Source: Toxonevra muliebris
Lineage: Eukaryota > Arthropoda > Insecta > Diptera > Pallopteridae
Length of the DNA stretch: 64,000 bases
Assembly (NCBI GenBank): GCA_963691655.1
Contig: CAVNUY010000018.1
Coordinates: forward strand, 1-64,000
Direction of reading: 5' to 3'
Part shown: positions 33,000-45,513 of the stretch, one piece after another
How positions within the stretch are numbered: the first letter of the stretch is position 1
Layout: each line of letters begins with the position of its first letter
Translations under genes and position numbers: made by a program
The notes under the pieces: model-generated
The model's database searches: none
What the model was told of the DNA's origin: nothing
The model's input: only the letters and a program-made list of their open reading frames with translations

Positions 33000-33394
33000 T
33001 GTCGGTGCAATGTATACGGTAGCGCTATACATATCTACTTTGTTTATGTATTACCCCTTTTTTGAATAAAGATGTAATATTTTAATTGAGATCGAAGTTG
33101 CCTATTTTATGTATTGAAAAAATGTTCTCTGCTTGCTACTGAGAGCGAGACAAAGTATCTAGATACTTTGTCGAGTGTGGCCCTGAGCGTCGCTATGGAA
33201 ACGGCATGAAACGTGTAAGCAATAAGAATTGTATAGATTACAAGGGCAGTTGCCTATGAGAAATAGAGTCGACGAGACGTTGTGATTTTGCGTGCGCTCA
33301 GGGACACGCTGCGTTTTTAGTAGTTTCAACAAATTAAATTATAATGAACGGAGCAATGGATGAAGACCTCGGTTGCCAGGGAGTTGACCCGACA
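33000..33394 (+). repeat. 3' LTR
   Basis: Apparently identical to the 5' LTR over 395 bp, including AATAAA at 33065-33070 and the 24-bp palindrome. It also carries a dead-end copy of the first 17 Gag codons. Followed by the TATA duplication and the rest of unit C. Confidence 0.95.
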
Positions 33395-33670
33395 TATACA
33401 ACTTCTTTCATAATAAAATATTGAAAAGAGTACCCCTCTTATGGGACGGGGAAATCACTCACCATTGAGTAATCGGAAACCAATTTTAGTATTAGATTTT
33501 GAAAGCCTATAAAATTTTTTGGAGCTTATAGAAACATTTGGTGTAAAAAAAAAGTTAATATGTGACAAAAGATCAAAGATTTACAATACAATATAAATTA
33601 CTTCATAACTTTAATGCAGCGTTACACGTTCAACCGGTAGAAAAGTTGATAAAATATTGGAGTATCACAA

Positions 33671-35799
33671 AACCGCTATGAATGCGTAATCTACACACTT
33701 CAAACTATCAATTTTTAAATTCGAAAATTGAAAACCTTCTCTTAAAAAAAACTCTTTAAATGCAATCTTTGTTTTATGGCTAATATAGTTCCAATTATAT
33801 ATAAGGGATTTTATCTCAAGTGAGCCCACTTTTAAAATCGATTGGGCTTATAGAGGTAAAATTTTGACATTTTGATGCGGATCCATGTAACTAAAATTAT
33901 TCCAATTAGAAAATTTTGTCCAACACGTTTTTGACAGATTTTTATTCAATCTGTTGAAAAAAGAAAAAAATTTGACCCTTTTCTTCAAAAATAGTTTTGA
34001 CTTAAAAAAAAGAAGGTTTTTTGGGTCAAAAGAAAGATCAGGACTTTTGCTTTGAGAACTATGAGCTCCAAAAGTGAGCTGCGACTTGTTTGTCTATCAA
34101 AGTTAACGTCGTCTATATATATCGTCATCGTCTATAAAGCAAATAATTTGAATAAATTATGGTCTGTCTATATTTATGTTAGTGTCTTTTTTTTTAAGTT
34201 TTAACGAGCTCAATTAAATAATTCAATACTAACGCACTCCACTTCTATCCAAACTTCTGCCCTATGGATTTTCGTAATGCAATGCTAATTCATAACTGAT
34301 TTTTGTTGTTAAATTGACTATACCTTATAAAACACCTGCATAATTTTATAATTTTGCAATTTTTAGCTTTACTTCTAGATTCTTGTGATTTTTTATTTCT
34401 TGTGTTTTTGAACAAAAAAAAATTAATATAGTTTTTAAAATAGTGTTTTGTTGGCTTTTTGCAGTAAAGTTTTAAAATGTTAGAGTCAGTATGTAGCAAA
34501 ATTTGATACATAATTTTAATTTGTTTAAATTTTACGCCATGTTATTTAGAAAAAAAAAATAATAATAATTAAACAATAAGTATAAACTTTATGAGACAGT
34601 GAAAATTAAATGAATAATGAAAGGAAAACCGACTACTGTCAAATGAATATGAAACAAATTTCTTCTTACCGGTACTGAAATCTGTTGAGAGGAGTTGGTT
34701 TCAAGCGTTCAATATATAAAGCAATTTTTTCACATTTTTATTTTTTAATAGTTCAAAATTTGTTTTTGTTGGTTTGTTTTATTTGACAATCAATCATTCA
34801 GTCAGGGTGTAGTTTTTTTTTGCATTTAAAAAATAAGAAATTAAATTTATTATTAATTCCATTTAAGCAAATGTTTTTTTGTTTTTTTTTTTTGATTTTT
34901 CGGAAATTACGTGTAAAAATAAATCCTGTAATAGGTTTGTTTGTTTTCATAATACATAATTTTAAATAGTTAATGTTTTTTAAAGGAAATGTGCAAACAT
35001 TGCACTTAACTCAAAAAACAATAAAAAAAAAGGAGGCGTGGGAGTTATGGGGAATGTAAACATACCCTAAAATTTCGATGTCCGTAATATATTTTACTTC
35101 AAAAATTTATCTTAACGACAAATCGTTGTTTTCTTGACTGACTAAAAGTAGTCAGAAGATTGTGCGCGGTGGGTTCATTCAGTATGTGAAAAACAAAGCA
35201 AATAATATTATATATAAAAAACAAATTTATAAAAAATAAAATCATATATGTTAACTTACAAAAAAAAGTATAAAAACATGGAAAATATAAGAACAAATAA
35301 TATTTTCTGGTCCAATAATTGTTCAAGACAATTTTTTCTATCTTCCTTCTAATTTTTCAAAAGTCCAATTTCAATTACTTTTAATCTATGCAAATTAAAT
35401 CGGATAATTAAAAAGAAAAATGTGAAAGTATTTGTCAGTATCTACAATAATTTGTTCCCCCCAACCCCACCCCTATGACAGTACAATAATACATACAGAA
35501 TAACTCTAGCAAAAATTCGTATAACAGAACAATATACCCAACCATTTTGGAAAATAAGCTGCCGAAAATACTCCATATTATTTTCATTTTTCGTTTTCTA
35601 AATTAATTTTCCTCAATTCGAAGTGGTCTGTGGATTGTTCTGGCATTAAGCTAAGCGCCTAACATCATAACTTGAAGAGAGTTGACATTTGCTATAGGGT
35701 AGAGGAGAAGACTGAAAATGAAATGTGAGTGTAATAGGAATTAATCCATTTGGTGCCATTGTGAAACCGGTGTCACAAGATTAATTAAGGTTTTTTAAA
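33671..35799. other. Non-coding DNA with an old repeat copy
   Basis: The part 33800-34110 resembles 54225-54740 ('tgagcccacttttaaaatcgattggg', 'tgacagatttttattca', 'ggtcaaaagaaag', 'cgacttgttt'). The remainder is AT-rich with long T or A runs and no supported gene. Confidence 0.5.
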
Positions 35800-36450
35800 A
35801 ACAGAATTGATGGTTCTTTACTTTCAATTAAAACTCTGTACTGTAGCGGATCAAAGTGAGAAAATTGTGTGGCTAATAGTGGGGTGTGAAGCAAATTCGC
35901 AGAACAATATCAGAGGAAACAAATTATTAGATTTCATTCTTTCCTTTAATCTTGTCATACACAATGTTGGCACCAGCCCGACTTTTGTCACAAGCAGAAG
36001 ATAGAAATTGATTGATCTAATTCTTCGTAATAAAAATATTTAAGGTCATATAACAGATTGGCGAGTCCATGAGGTCTCTCTGTCGGACTACCGCTATATT
36101 GGGATCCGGCTTGCTATTGAGATCCATTCGATTTCACCAGGACGAAACCGACTTAGATCGGATTGGACACTCAAAGGACACTGAAAGAATTGGCTATGTT
36201 CTAAAACCGAGAACCATAGAATCAATCGACAAGACAATCAATCCAAGACACTAGGACGAAATGCAAGTAAATGCAATGAAAGAGTGTGTTCGAAACCCAG
36301 ACCCTTTGTGGAACGCTGATCTTTCGAAACTGTGAAAAAAGTCCAAAAAGCTTCTAAGTAGAGCCTTAAAGACTCGTGCCGCAGAAGATTGGACTGTCTA
36401 ACGCCTCACTCAGCAGGAATATAAGAAAAAGAGAAATTAATCATAGCTGA
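35800..36450 (+). pseudogene. Decayed LINE endonuclease fragment
   Basis: A plus-strand frame at 35807-36004 contains a region matching the second half of an APE endonuclease: a decayed GGDFNA motif (VGCEANSQNN), LLDFILSFNLVIHNVG and TFVTSRR. After the first stop, other frames continue the family pattern with LIDLIL and LSDYRYIGI (from LSDHRYI). Multiple stops and shifts show it is dead. The motif style suits the R1/LOA/I range of LINEs. No reverse transcriptase follows. Confidence 0.7.
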
Positions 36451-37548
36451 ACTGTTATAGAATATTCTGTGCTGCAAATAAACGGGACTTACTGTACTGC
36501 ATAGCATGAGAAGAGATTATTGTTGTTACACGTTTTTATTGCACAATATTTAAAAAAAACCTATCAATACAGCAGTTAAAAGAAATATCAACTATCAATT
36601 GCATAGAGGCATATTCCAAAATATTAGATATTAGGATGATTCTCTAAGTCTAGTATATGCCTTTGCACGGTAGCACAAATTGTAAAACTTTCCAATCCGT
36701 AAACGAAACAAAAACAAAATACACGTCAATCCATTTTGCAACACTTAAAAACTTTCCCTACGGCGTTACCCATGTATATGTTCAATGCAATGAAGTGTAG
36801 TATATTTAATGCAACTCTGTGCCTCTCTCTCACTCTCTATGATTAAATTTTCTAATATATTTCAGTTCAACGTTCATGTGTGCTCTCGAATCGTAGTATA
36901 ATTTAGTATAATATTTTTGCATTTCGTGCAATTATACTTGACATAGAGAATCAGCTTATTATGTTGTAAAAGTAAAAAGTAAAAAAATACTTGCTTGCAA
37001 CATTACTCTTATTGCCACAATGCCTTGCACAATGTAATAATTGTCTATTCTTCAACATAATAAGTACTTAACTAGTAAATAGAAAGTATTTCCACGTAAA
37101 TTGTATACACCGATTTTAACCTTTAACTATGGAGGTGAATTTTTTACCTTTTAACTTTCAAACAAATTTTAGTAAAAAAAACGTTTTTTGGTAATTATTT
37201 GTTCTTTGAAAACCAGCTGATAACATTTTTAATTAAAATAAATCTAAAATTTAAAAACTTTGTTTTTAAGTTCAACAAAACTGGCACTTTATTTCACTTT
37301 ATTTATTTTAACTGAGCTGATGTTGAGAGGATTTAACTGTTCATTTGGGTTAAAAAAAAGAGAAATATGCTCTTTCTGTGCTTATTTATGTAAATTTATC
37401 AACTCTTTTAAAATGAATTATACTTTTTAAGTCTTTTCAAAGAATTTCAATTTATGGCCAAATTCGAGCTCAATTTTTTGGGGGAGTGGAGCTGTAGGGT
37501 GTAGATTTCACCATAATAGTTACTCAAATTTGATACAGTGCGACAGTA
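36451..37548. other. Non-coding DNA, nothing recognised
   Basis: AT-rich with short A and T tracts. No supported gene or element. Confidence 0.4.
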
Positions 37549-39623
37549 TTTTCCACCCACGAATAATTCGATGTACTCGCAAAACAAGAGTCCAAATGTA
37601 GTAAAACTGCAATTTCAGGATTTCCAAAAATTATTTAAATTCATAAAATCATCCTGTGTGGAAGTGTATGGAAATCAAATGAAAGAGAGGAATCTGTAGA
37701 AGTAATAAAAAAAGGTTTTTTAATTTATCAGGACAAAAAGATGTCAAAGATGTCCTCTTAAAATTTGCTTCCTGAATATCCTTGAAGATGTTTAAAATAT
37801 TTTCTTAAGACAAACATAACAATCAAAGTATACCGCACCACATATTCAAATTAATCCTTTAAATTTTCTCTCAGTAGCGGCATTTTAAGTAGAAGAGACG
37901 GAGTGTTGAAGCAGATGCTTCAAAATAGAACGCAAGCTTTTAAGGTTAATGCTTGCAATCCTCTTAATATTGAAACCGAGTGGTAGCCGGCTATATATGA
38001 GTCATTCTTTTATACCTTCTTGCGATACCTTCTCATTAATTGAGAAGACACGTATATCGGGATTTTTTTCGTAAATGTGTATTTTCAGAATTATGTTTAT
38101 TTGTTTTGCTTTTTTGCTGGGTTCTGTTCCACTTAAAATTCATTATCTCCACTTCTCGTAATCGGATCGACCCCATTCTTTTGACATTCTACACCTTGTC
38201 ATTTTAGCTTTTTAGTTGCATGCCAAAACTTAATATATGTATATAATAAATTAATAAATAAAAATAACAATTACATTATTGAAATAATTTTTTCATGCTT
38301 TCCCCACAACGTGAAAAATCGCAAAAATTTCACATATTCTATGTGATTTTATCTAAAAAAAAAATCAAATTTAAAAAAGTGAAGCCTCTATTGGGCCTGA
38401 AGTTATTAAACAATTTCTAGCGCAAGTCATATGAAATCCAATATTACGATTTTATTTTTACGACAATATGGATATGACTAATTAAGAAGGCAGGGAGGCC
38501 AAAATAGATTTCTAAGAAAGCGGTTTTCATATGCCATAATTTGAGTTGATGGCACGCACGTTAAAATAATTCCTCCCGCAGAGGAGATTTTTTTTTTAAT
38601 TATTACAATATCAACGCCATGCTGATATTTTGTCAATTTATATTAGTACATAAAAAGATAAATTATACACAAACAACTAACAATTGTCTTCCTTATTCCA
38701 TTTTCATCTACTTCAAAAATATAACACAATATTTTTAAAAGATTGTTCTCCTGTTTATCTTTATTTTCCTTCTGCTCCTGACACACGTCAGCATTCGTAC
38801 AAAATCATCACGGAAAACTGTCAAAATTCCGTTTCATTTGGAATTAGTGAAGGCAATTTCCCGAATTTCGAAATTGTGGGGGACTTTTCTTCGTGGCTAT
38901 AATTGTTTAATCTAATATAACTATATGGTTTAATCTAATATAACTAATATATATTGACTCACAAAACTGATCATACAAAGGGACATTTTTGGAATACGAA
39001 AAAAAACCAAAAACTTAAGTTTCTACTCATTCGAATGAAAAGAAATGGAAATCATTTATTGAAATCAGGTAATATCTTCAGGTTTCACAAGGGTCTTGAA
39101 AATTTTAATTTTTTGGTCAAAAATTATTTTAAATTCTACAACTCTGTTATTGGTATTTCCAAATAGAAAAACAACGCAAAAAGAATTTTCGAAATCGGAT
39201 AATGTTTATTGTGGCAGTTCATTTACAATTAAAAAAAATTCAAACTTGAAAATTTTGATCACTCTGAAGCTAGAAGGATAAAATTTGACGGTGCGGTATT
39301 CTTTGGTCCTAAACATATATTTGTACCAAGAAAATTTGTTAAAGAATTTGAAGTATATTCAGGAAGCAAAGGAAATTTTGGACATCTTTTTGCCCTGATA
39401 AATCAAAAAATTTTTTTTATTACTTCTTGAGATTCCTCTCTTTTATTTTATACACATATTCACAACACAGGACGATTTTAAGTATTTAAATAATTTGTTG
39501 GAATCTTACATATCCTTTGAAACTTCACGTTTGACGTTTTAGAGAAAAACTGAAAACGCAGTTTTACTACATGTGGGCTCTAGTATTGCGAGTACAACGA
39601 TTTATTGGTGGATGAGAAAAAAA
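37549..39623. mobile_element. 2.1-kb element with about 300-bp inverted arms
   Basis: Left arm about 37549-37845 and right arm about 39275-39623 are diverged inverted copies. Paired landmarks are 'gtactcgcaaaacaagagtcc', 'atgtagtaaaactgc' and 'gaggaatct' on the left with complements on the right ('gcagttttactacatgtgggctc', 'agattcctctc'), and 'accgcacc' opposite 'ggtgcggt'. The 1.4-kb centre has no transposase-like frame. Long-TIR non-autonomous element; superfamily unknown. Confidence 0.7.
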
Positions 39624-40916
39624 TTTAGATTAGATGAAATCCAGTTGTTCATTTTACATTGAACCTTTTTATTTTAGAAAATTAAATCTTATGGAAATTT
39701 ACTGTCATAGAGACTGGAAGAGGGAAACTAAAATTTTATATTCCAAATCAAATGGGCATAAACGATTTATGTCGAACATATATATAAATATTATTAATGT
39801 CTTGCATTCATGATACATAGTGTAATATAATATTCATAAGCTTTAAATATCTAAAAATGTATTTCTTTTTTATTTTTGATAAAATAAAGGAAAGTATGTA
39901 TATATTTTGTTTGAGAGGGAAAAGCAAGATAGGAAATGCAATTGAGATGAAGCGATAATGTACGAGAGTAACTACAGTAGAATATAGGAAAGTCTTCTAA
40001 ATTAGAGAAATGAAACAAAAACGAAAAAAAAAACATACAAATGCGGAAATGAAGTAGAAACTGAAAAGAAAATTTCAAAATAATAATAACAGAATAACAG
40101 AAATTTAAGAAAACTTAAAAATTTAACAACAAATTTTAAATTCAATCGATATATAGAGAGCACTACAGAGTTGTGACGAACTAATAAAAAACAAGTATTA
40201 ACTTTAATTTTTGTTGAGGGAACGTTCTGTTTTTTCTTCTTTAAAGTTATGACGAAATTACAATTCATTTATTTGGTATGTAGTAATTGGTAAGTACTGT
40301 TATTATATAACGGGTCACAAAGACGCCTTTCGGTGTAATTGTGTGTATTTTTGTAGTTATGGTTATATTAATAGTATTGTTGCTTTTTCGCTCTTTTTCT
40401 TCTTTTTAAAAGACCAATTTGAAAAAAAGGACAATAACAGATGCGCGGTTTGATATATTTCAGAAGTGATGACGTTGGTAAAAAACTTTAAATTTAAATA
40501 CAGAAAATGACTTTTAATAACTAATAAACAAAGCATACAAACATTTCATTTTAATTATTAAAGAACGAAAACTGCAGTAATTATTTGGTCTGCTAAACTA
40601 ACATTATTCTTTTTCAAATAGAGATGTAAATTTTTACAATGCTTCCCAGTGAAATCGAATATTTCGCTTAAACAAAATCTTTACACCATTGCGCGGTTCG
40701 GTGTAGATCTATAAAGAAATGATTTTTTGGAGAAGAGTCCGTGAGAAAAATATAACAGCTGTACTGGGCTAATCAAATGGTTGTCTCGTTGAATATAAAG
40801 AGATTTATCTAGACTGTGTATGCCTAATGTGTCTGTCCCGATGATCAACACAAAATAAAATGATACATTGGATCGAGACAATAAAAAAATTTTTTGGGCC
40901 GGAGCCGATTTTCAAT
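39624..40916. other. Non-coding DNA, nothing recognised
   Basis: AT-rich. Two minus-strand frames of 75-88 codons at 39851-40268 are low complexity (Phe, Leu, Lys runs) and not credible genes. Confidence 0.4.
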
Positions 40917-41600
40917 TACACTGTACAACAGCAAAATAGTATCTGAGTTCTGGTTTTCTGAAGTATTTCTGGCTTCTGATCACGAATATATAAAAAAATG
41001 TTTAAAGGTTTCAGCTATATTCGTAAATCTTAGTTTTTAGAAAACTTGATTTTATTGTTTTTTTGCTTTTCTACACGAATTGTGCCATTTTAGGAGGTTT
41101 AGATGAAAAAAAATGTTTTTCATAAAATTTAAATTTTTCGTGTTTATTTGTTTTTGAAAATTTGATAAGGCAAAAAAACAAAAAAATTTCACTCATTAAA
41201 AGATTCAAGGAGAAAAGTTTTTTTTTCTGATCTACCAATAAACACGAAAATTTAAATTTTTTGTTTTCATTCAAAACTCATTAAACTGCATAATTCGTGC
41301 AGAAAAGCAAAACAGAAAAAAAATGTTCATCCATGAGCCCCTAACCTTAACAAATTTTAAAAACGGATATCTACCAACATACAGGAAAAAATTAAATTTT
41401 GTGAAATTTTTTTCCAAAACTCTTAAATAATTCGTGTATAAAAGCAAATCAAAATTCACCGGTGAGCCATTATCAAATCTTAAGAAAAAACATGATTTGA
41501 ATATACACGAAACCTGACCCCAAAATTTTTTTACAGATTCGGGAAAAATTGGGCCACAACTCAGATGCTGTTTTGAAGTCTAATTTTTTTGTACAGTATT
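40917..41600. mobile_element. Foldback element, TACACTGTACA family, copy 3
   Basis: Begins TACACTGTACAACAGC and ends with 'ttgtacagtatt'. Both arms carry 'aattgtgccattttag'/'aataattcgtg' and 'gatctgagtt'-type motifs seen in the copies at 11213-12208 and 4690-4925. The arms are diverged and the middle is partly duplicated. No coding capacity. Confidence 0.65.
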
Positions 41601-44600
41601 ATTTGAGAGCTGTAGTGATTTTTGCGTCTTTCCAGATTTTTCGCTGAGGTTAACAAAAAATGACCATAATCTGAAAAAATTTTCGTCTTGATTTTATGAA
41701 ATACAATTAGTGCTAGTTTATAAAAGAATTGTATTTTTTTTTTTTTTGTTTTTGTGTTAGGATATACATACACTTCTTTAAACTTGTTTCTATTACTTAC
41801 TCATAACTTTAGTTTCAGTTTAGTTTGGTGTACAAGTTGGTTTGACGTGCAAATAAATAACAGTTTTTAATACAAAAGTTTTTCTTATATAGGACAATTA
41901 ATAGGAGGTTGGGAAAATTTAGCATCCATAGTCAGAAAGACAATTTATCAGTGTTGCGATTCAGGGTATAATTGTACCTTTTGGGGTACAATTTAAAATT
42001 GTGGCACGGAAGTACGCCTTTTTTTTGAGGTACGTTTTTCGTTATGTAAACCCACACATATGAAAGTATATCTATTGCTACCTTAACTTTTTAAGACCGA
42101 GAATGAACCCGTTGAAAAACAAAAAATCGAATTTTTTTTCTTTTTTCTAAAATTTCTCTCTTCGCGTTAGAACAACTGTGATAGCAATTACGTGTTCTGG
42201 TAACTTTTTTAATCTGCATTAAAGTATACTTCTTTTTTGTGCGTATACGTATCATTAGGACTTAATGAGTTAAGGCCCCTTTGGGGAAAGGCTTTTAGCA
42301 AAATAAAGGTATATGTAGTTTCATATACTGATGCATGTAATACGTTTTTTGTGAAGTACATTTTGGTATTGAAAGTACGTTTTGCCCCAAATTTTGGGAC
42401 AACACTGCAATTTATTAGCTTTCAAATGAGTAGTAAATATTGTTCACCTTATGTTATTACAAAAAGACTATAACAAGATGTAAAAATCAACGTATAGATC
42501 GCAAGGGATTGAAAATACGCTCCCACTTATACTATAAAAGAAGATGAGGTGAAACCAACACCCTTTTGTATTTTTACTCATAAAATTTTTAAATAAAGGC
42601 ATAATTTAATACTTCTAGTATTGTTTGGTACTCTCTACTTTTCACCATAAGAACTCATTTGATTTAGGTCCTACCGTTTTTTCGCTATAAACATTTTGCT
42701 TTAAGATGGGGCTAAACATGGGGCTAATCCGTCCCGGAATTTGGATTTTACTGCGGAGGTTAAACAGAGCAAACTAGAGTACTGCTCTGTAAAGCTAGCC
42801 ACTCGATCGGTGTGAGTTGAAAGGAATTTCTCTCATGTATGGCACTGTTGACACACCGATCGAAGATAAGTGAAAATTTTACATTTTTACCACTATATAC
42901 ACAGTCTACCAAGTCGAAAATTTACGAATACAGCATTTAGTGCATACAGAATTTTTTGCCCTTTTTACAGAATTCTGTACAGGCAGAATTTTGCAATACT
43001 GATTTACGGGCCGCTCCCAAATGTGAAATTCTCACGTTTTCTAAAGATTTTCAAAGAAAAAAAAGTTTTCGAAAAACAAAACGATTTATTTCATTTTTAT
43101 TACATTAATTATAAAAAAACATAGGTAAACATGAATTTAAGTAATTCCATTTAATAAAGGTCGGATTCGCCTCACGTTCACTTAAATAAATTATTAAATG
43201 CTTTTAAAAAAACTTAACAATTACACAGAACAACATATTAGAACTTGTTGATTTCCACTATGGTGAATTGATGATATTTTGAAAGAGGACACTGTCCAGA
43301 TCAGTTCCTCCGAAGACACATATAGACTGTTGCGTTACAATTTTGTATGGTCAGTTCAGGGACACGGATTGGGTTCTGATGGAATCTCGATGGGTAATTT
43401 TTTTATTTGAAGTCATACAACTGTGACATCTAAAGCAAAATTATTCGTTATAGGAAGTAAATCAGTTTTTACTTTACACCATTCCTGTACTTCCTCTCTG
43501 GACTCTTATTTGGGAGTTTTTAGTGAACATTTTCTTAAACTGCTTATAAAGTGTAAATGCCTTAGAATAATGACATACTTTTTTCGGCAAAATTTTTCTT
43601 CATAATAAGGGAAAGGAGGCGCCCATATATCAAAATTACTCCCCGACTCACTAAACTGAACATTTTTTGTGACATTTGCACCAAAAAACCAAAACCCCCA
43701 AAAAGAAGGGTAAAGATAAGAGTTGGAGAATTGGTGTAAAAATAAAAAATGTTCATATTTTATAACGAACAACTTTTCCGCAGACGTCCAGTCAGTAGAG
43801 TAAAAAAACTTCTACTAAATTGATAATACATATGATACTTCAGTGAATCTTAAAGAGGTTTCACCGGACTAGTGTTGCACTTTCTTTTCATTTTATCAAA
43901 CTTTATCATTGTTTCAAATCAAAGACCATTTTTGAAACGATATATAATTCTAAAAATTATTTAAAAACTCGCAACAATCTAATATTTATAATTAAAAATA
44001 TATGATTAAATATTATCGATCTTAAGTCGAGTTACGCTGTTTTTCATTTTCACCACAGATTTTATGCGAGGCATTTTCGGCATGGATCTACCTTATTCGA
44101 TTTTTTTGTTTGCATTATAAGATTAAAATAACAAATTTTCGATGAAGGCATCAGTTAAAGGAAAATAAAGCGAGCCATCCCAACACAGTTGCTGCATCAA
44201 ACTGTAACAAACTCTCTGTGAGAGAAATAGAGAAAAAGGAAGTGGGGGTCGCTTGGTCGGTGAAACCTCCCATACCGTTATTAAGATAATTGGGGTTTGT
44301 CACGTTCACCTACATTATAAGGTTCACCTCATCTTCTCCTATTTTTTTGCATTCTCCATTTTTTATTGATCATCGGAAGGGAATAATCCTACATACATGA
44401 ACATATACATAAATATTTACAATGGTTATGAAAATATATATTATATATTAATGGAACGATATCTCTTTCTCTTTGTATCCCATTTCTCCCATCCATTACT
44501 GTTCAGTGTGAAAGCAATAAGGAATTGTTATAAAAATTCACATTTCTATTGTTGATCCCATCAAAGCCACACTTGTATATTAAGGGGGTCCTCACGAAAA

Positions 44601-45224
44601 AAGTTTATGCTACCCATCCTAAAAATTAACCTTGGTTAATTTTATACAGATTCCCAAAATATTTCCGTTCTAACGATAAGCTATTATAAGCTGGATCGTT
44701 TTGAACTAATCTCTAAAAGTCGTCTTTTGCATGGGAAAATTTGTTGGCTAAATAAAAATTCACATATAGAAATTAAAAATTATTAAAAAAAAAAACATAA
44801 ACAAAAATCTGCAACTTTGAAAATTCGTCAAAAATACATTTATACATTTTTTCAAAAATAATCACTTTTCAACATTTCTATATGTACTGATACTATATTT
44901 ATAAATACTGATTTCTGATTTCTATATATACTGGCATTAGGATATTTTAAAAATATTGTATTTCACATAACTTAAAAGCCAGGTGAACAGACCTACTTTT
45001 TTGTATTTGAAATGAGAAATTCACTTACAGATTAGTCCGTAAGGCCCCGGTAACCGGTGCTATTTTTTTGAGGAAGAAATATCTTTATGAAAAATACAAA
45101 ATCAAGTAGGTGTTTGTAAATTTGTCGTTAATCCAGAATAACATTCTCATTATGAAAAAACCAAATATCAAAAGAGAACCAAGCTACTCGTTGGTGTTTA
45201 TTATTTATGTATAATGCACCATAC
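41601..45224. other. Non-coding DNA with scattered inverted repeats
   Basis: No gene recognised. A 15-bp perfect inverted repeat (AGAAGATGAGGTGAA at 42539-42553, complement at 44323-44337) could mark the ends of an old 1.8-kb DNA element. A hairpin with 11-bp arms CGATCGGTGTG/CACACCGATCG lies near 42805-42864. Both are weak on their own. Confidence 0.4.
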
Positions 45225-45513
45225 ACATTGACGACGGCAGCTACATGACTACATCTGTCAAATTATAAAAACAACATATTCGTATGGAGACGATTATTTT
45301 GGCGACGACACGACTACATGACCACTGACCACAATTGTGGCTGTAGTCAATTTTAAATCTATTTCTAATTTTTCAAGCGACAGAGAGAGAAGAGAGTTGC
45401 TTTTGTTGTTTTTGCTGCAGGTGGTGCCGCTTGCATTGTGTTTAGTAGCTGACTGCACGGCGACAGTTATAGCCGAGAAAATTTCGTAGCCGTGTAGCGC
45501 CTGTCGTCAATGT
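45225..45513. mobile_element. MITE with ACATTGACGAC inverted ends
   Basis: ACATTGACGACGGCAGCTAC at 45225 faces its diverged complement GTAGCGCCTGTCGTCAATGT ending at 45513. Less similar inverted homology extends outward a few bases (ccatac / tggacc). 289 bp, no frame. No clear target duplication. Confidence 0.55.

Larger units (their letters stand above)
28049..33394 (+). mobile_element. Ty3/gypsy LTR retrotransposon, mdg3/Blastopia-like, intact
   Basis: A 5346-bp element with 395-bp LTRs beginning TGT and ending ACA, flanked by a 4-bp duplication TATA (28045-28048 and 33395-33398). The empty site is present in units A and B, which fixes both borders exactly. The two LTRs appear identical, so the insertion is recent. 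One long Gag-Pol frame occupies the interior, with no envelope frame. The integrase after RNase H places it in Ty3/gypsy. Single fused Gag-Pol, size and an inferred tRNA-Leu primer resemble the Drosophila mdg3/Blastopia lineage (from memory, not searched). It looks capable of transposition. Confidence 0.95.
26320..33670. repeat. 2-kb tandem unit, copy C (interrupted by the LTR element)
   Basis: Complete unit split into 26320-28048 and 33399-33670 by the LTR retrotransposon. After removing the element and one copy of its 4-bp duplication it is collinear with copy A to the base. Its right end (gtatcacaaa) continues into unique DNA ('accgctatg'), marking the original right border of the locus before duplication. 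Confidence 0.9.

Noticed and set aside
28049..33394. Endogenous retrovirus with an envelope gene
   Set aside because: Only Gag-Pol is present; the 476 bp after the stop has no envelope-like frame.
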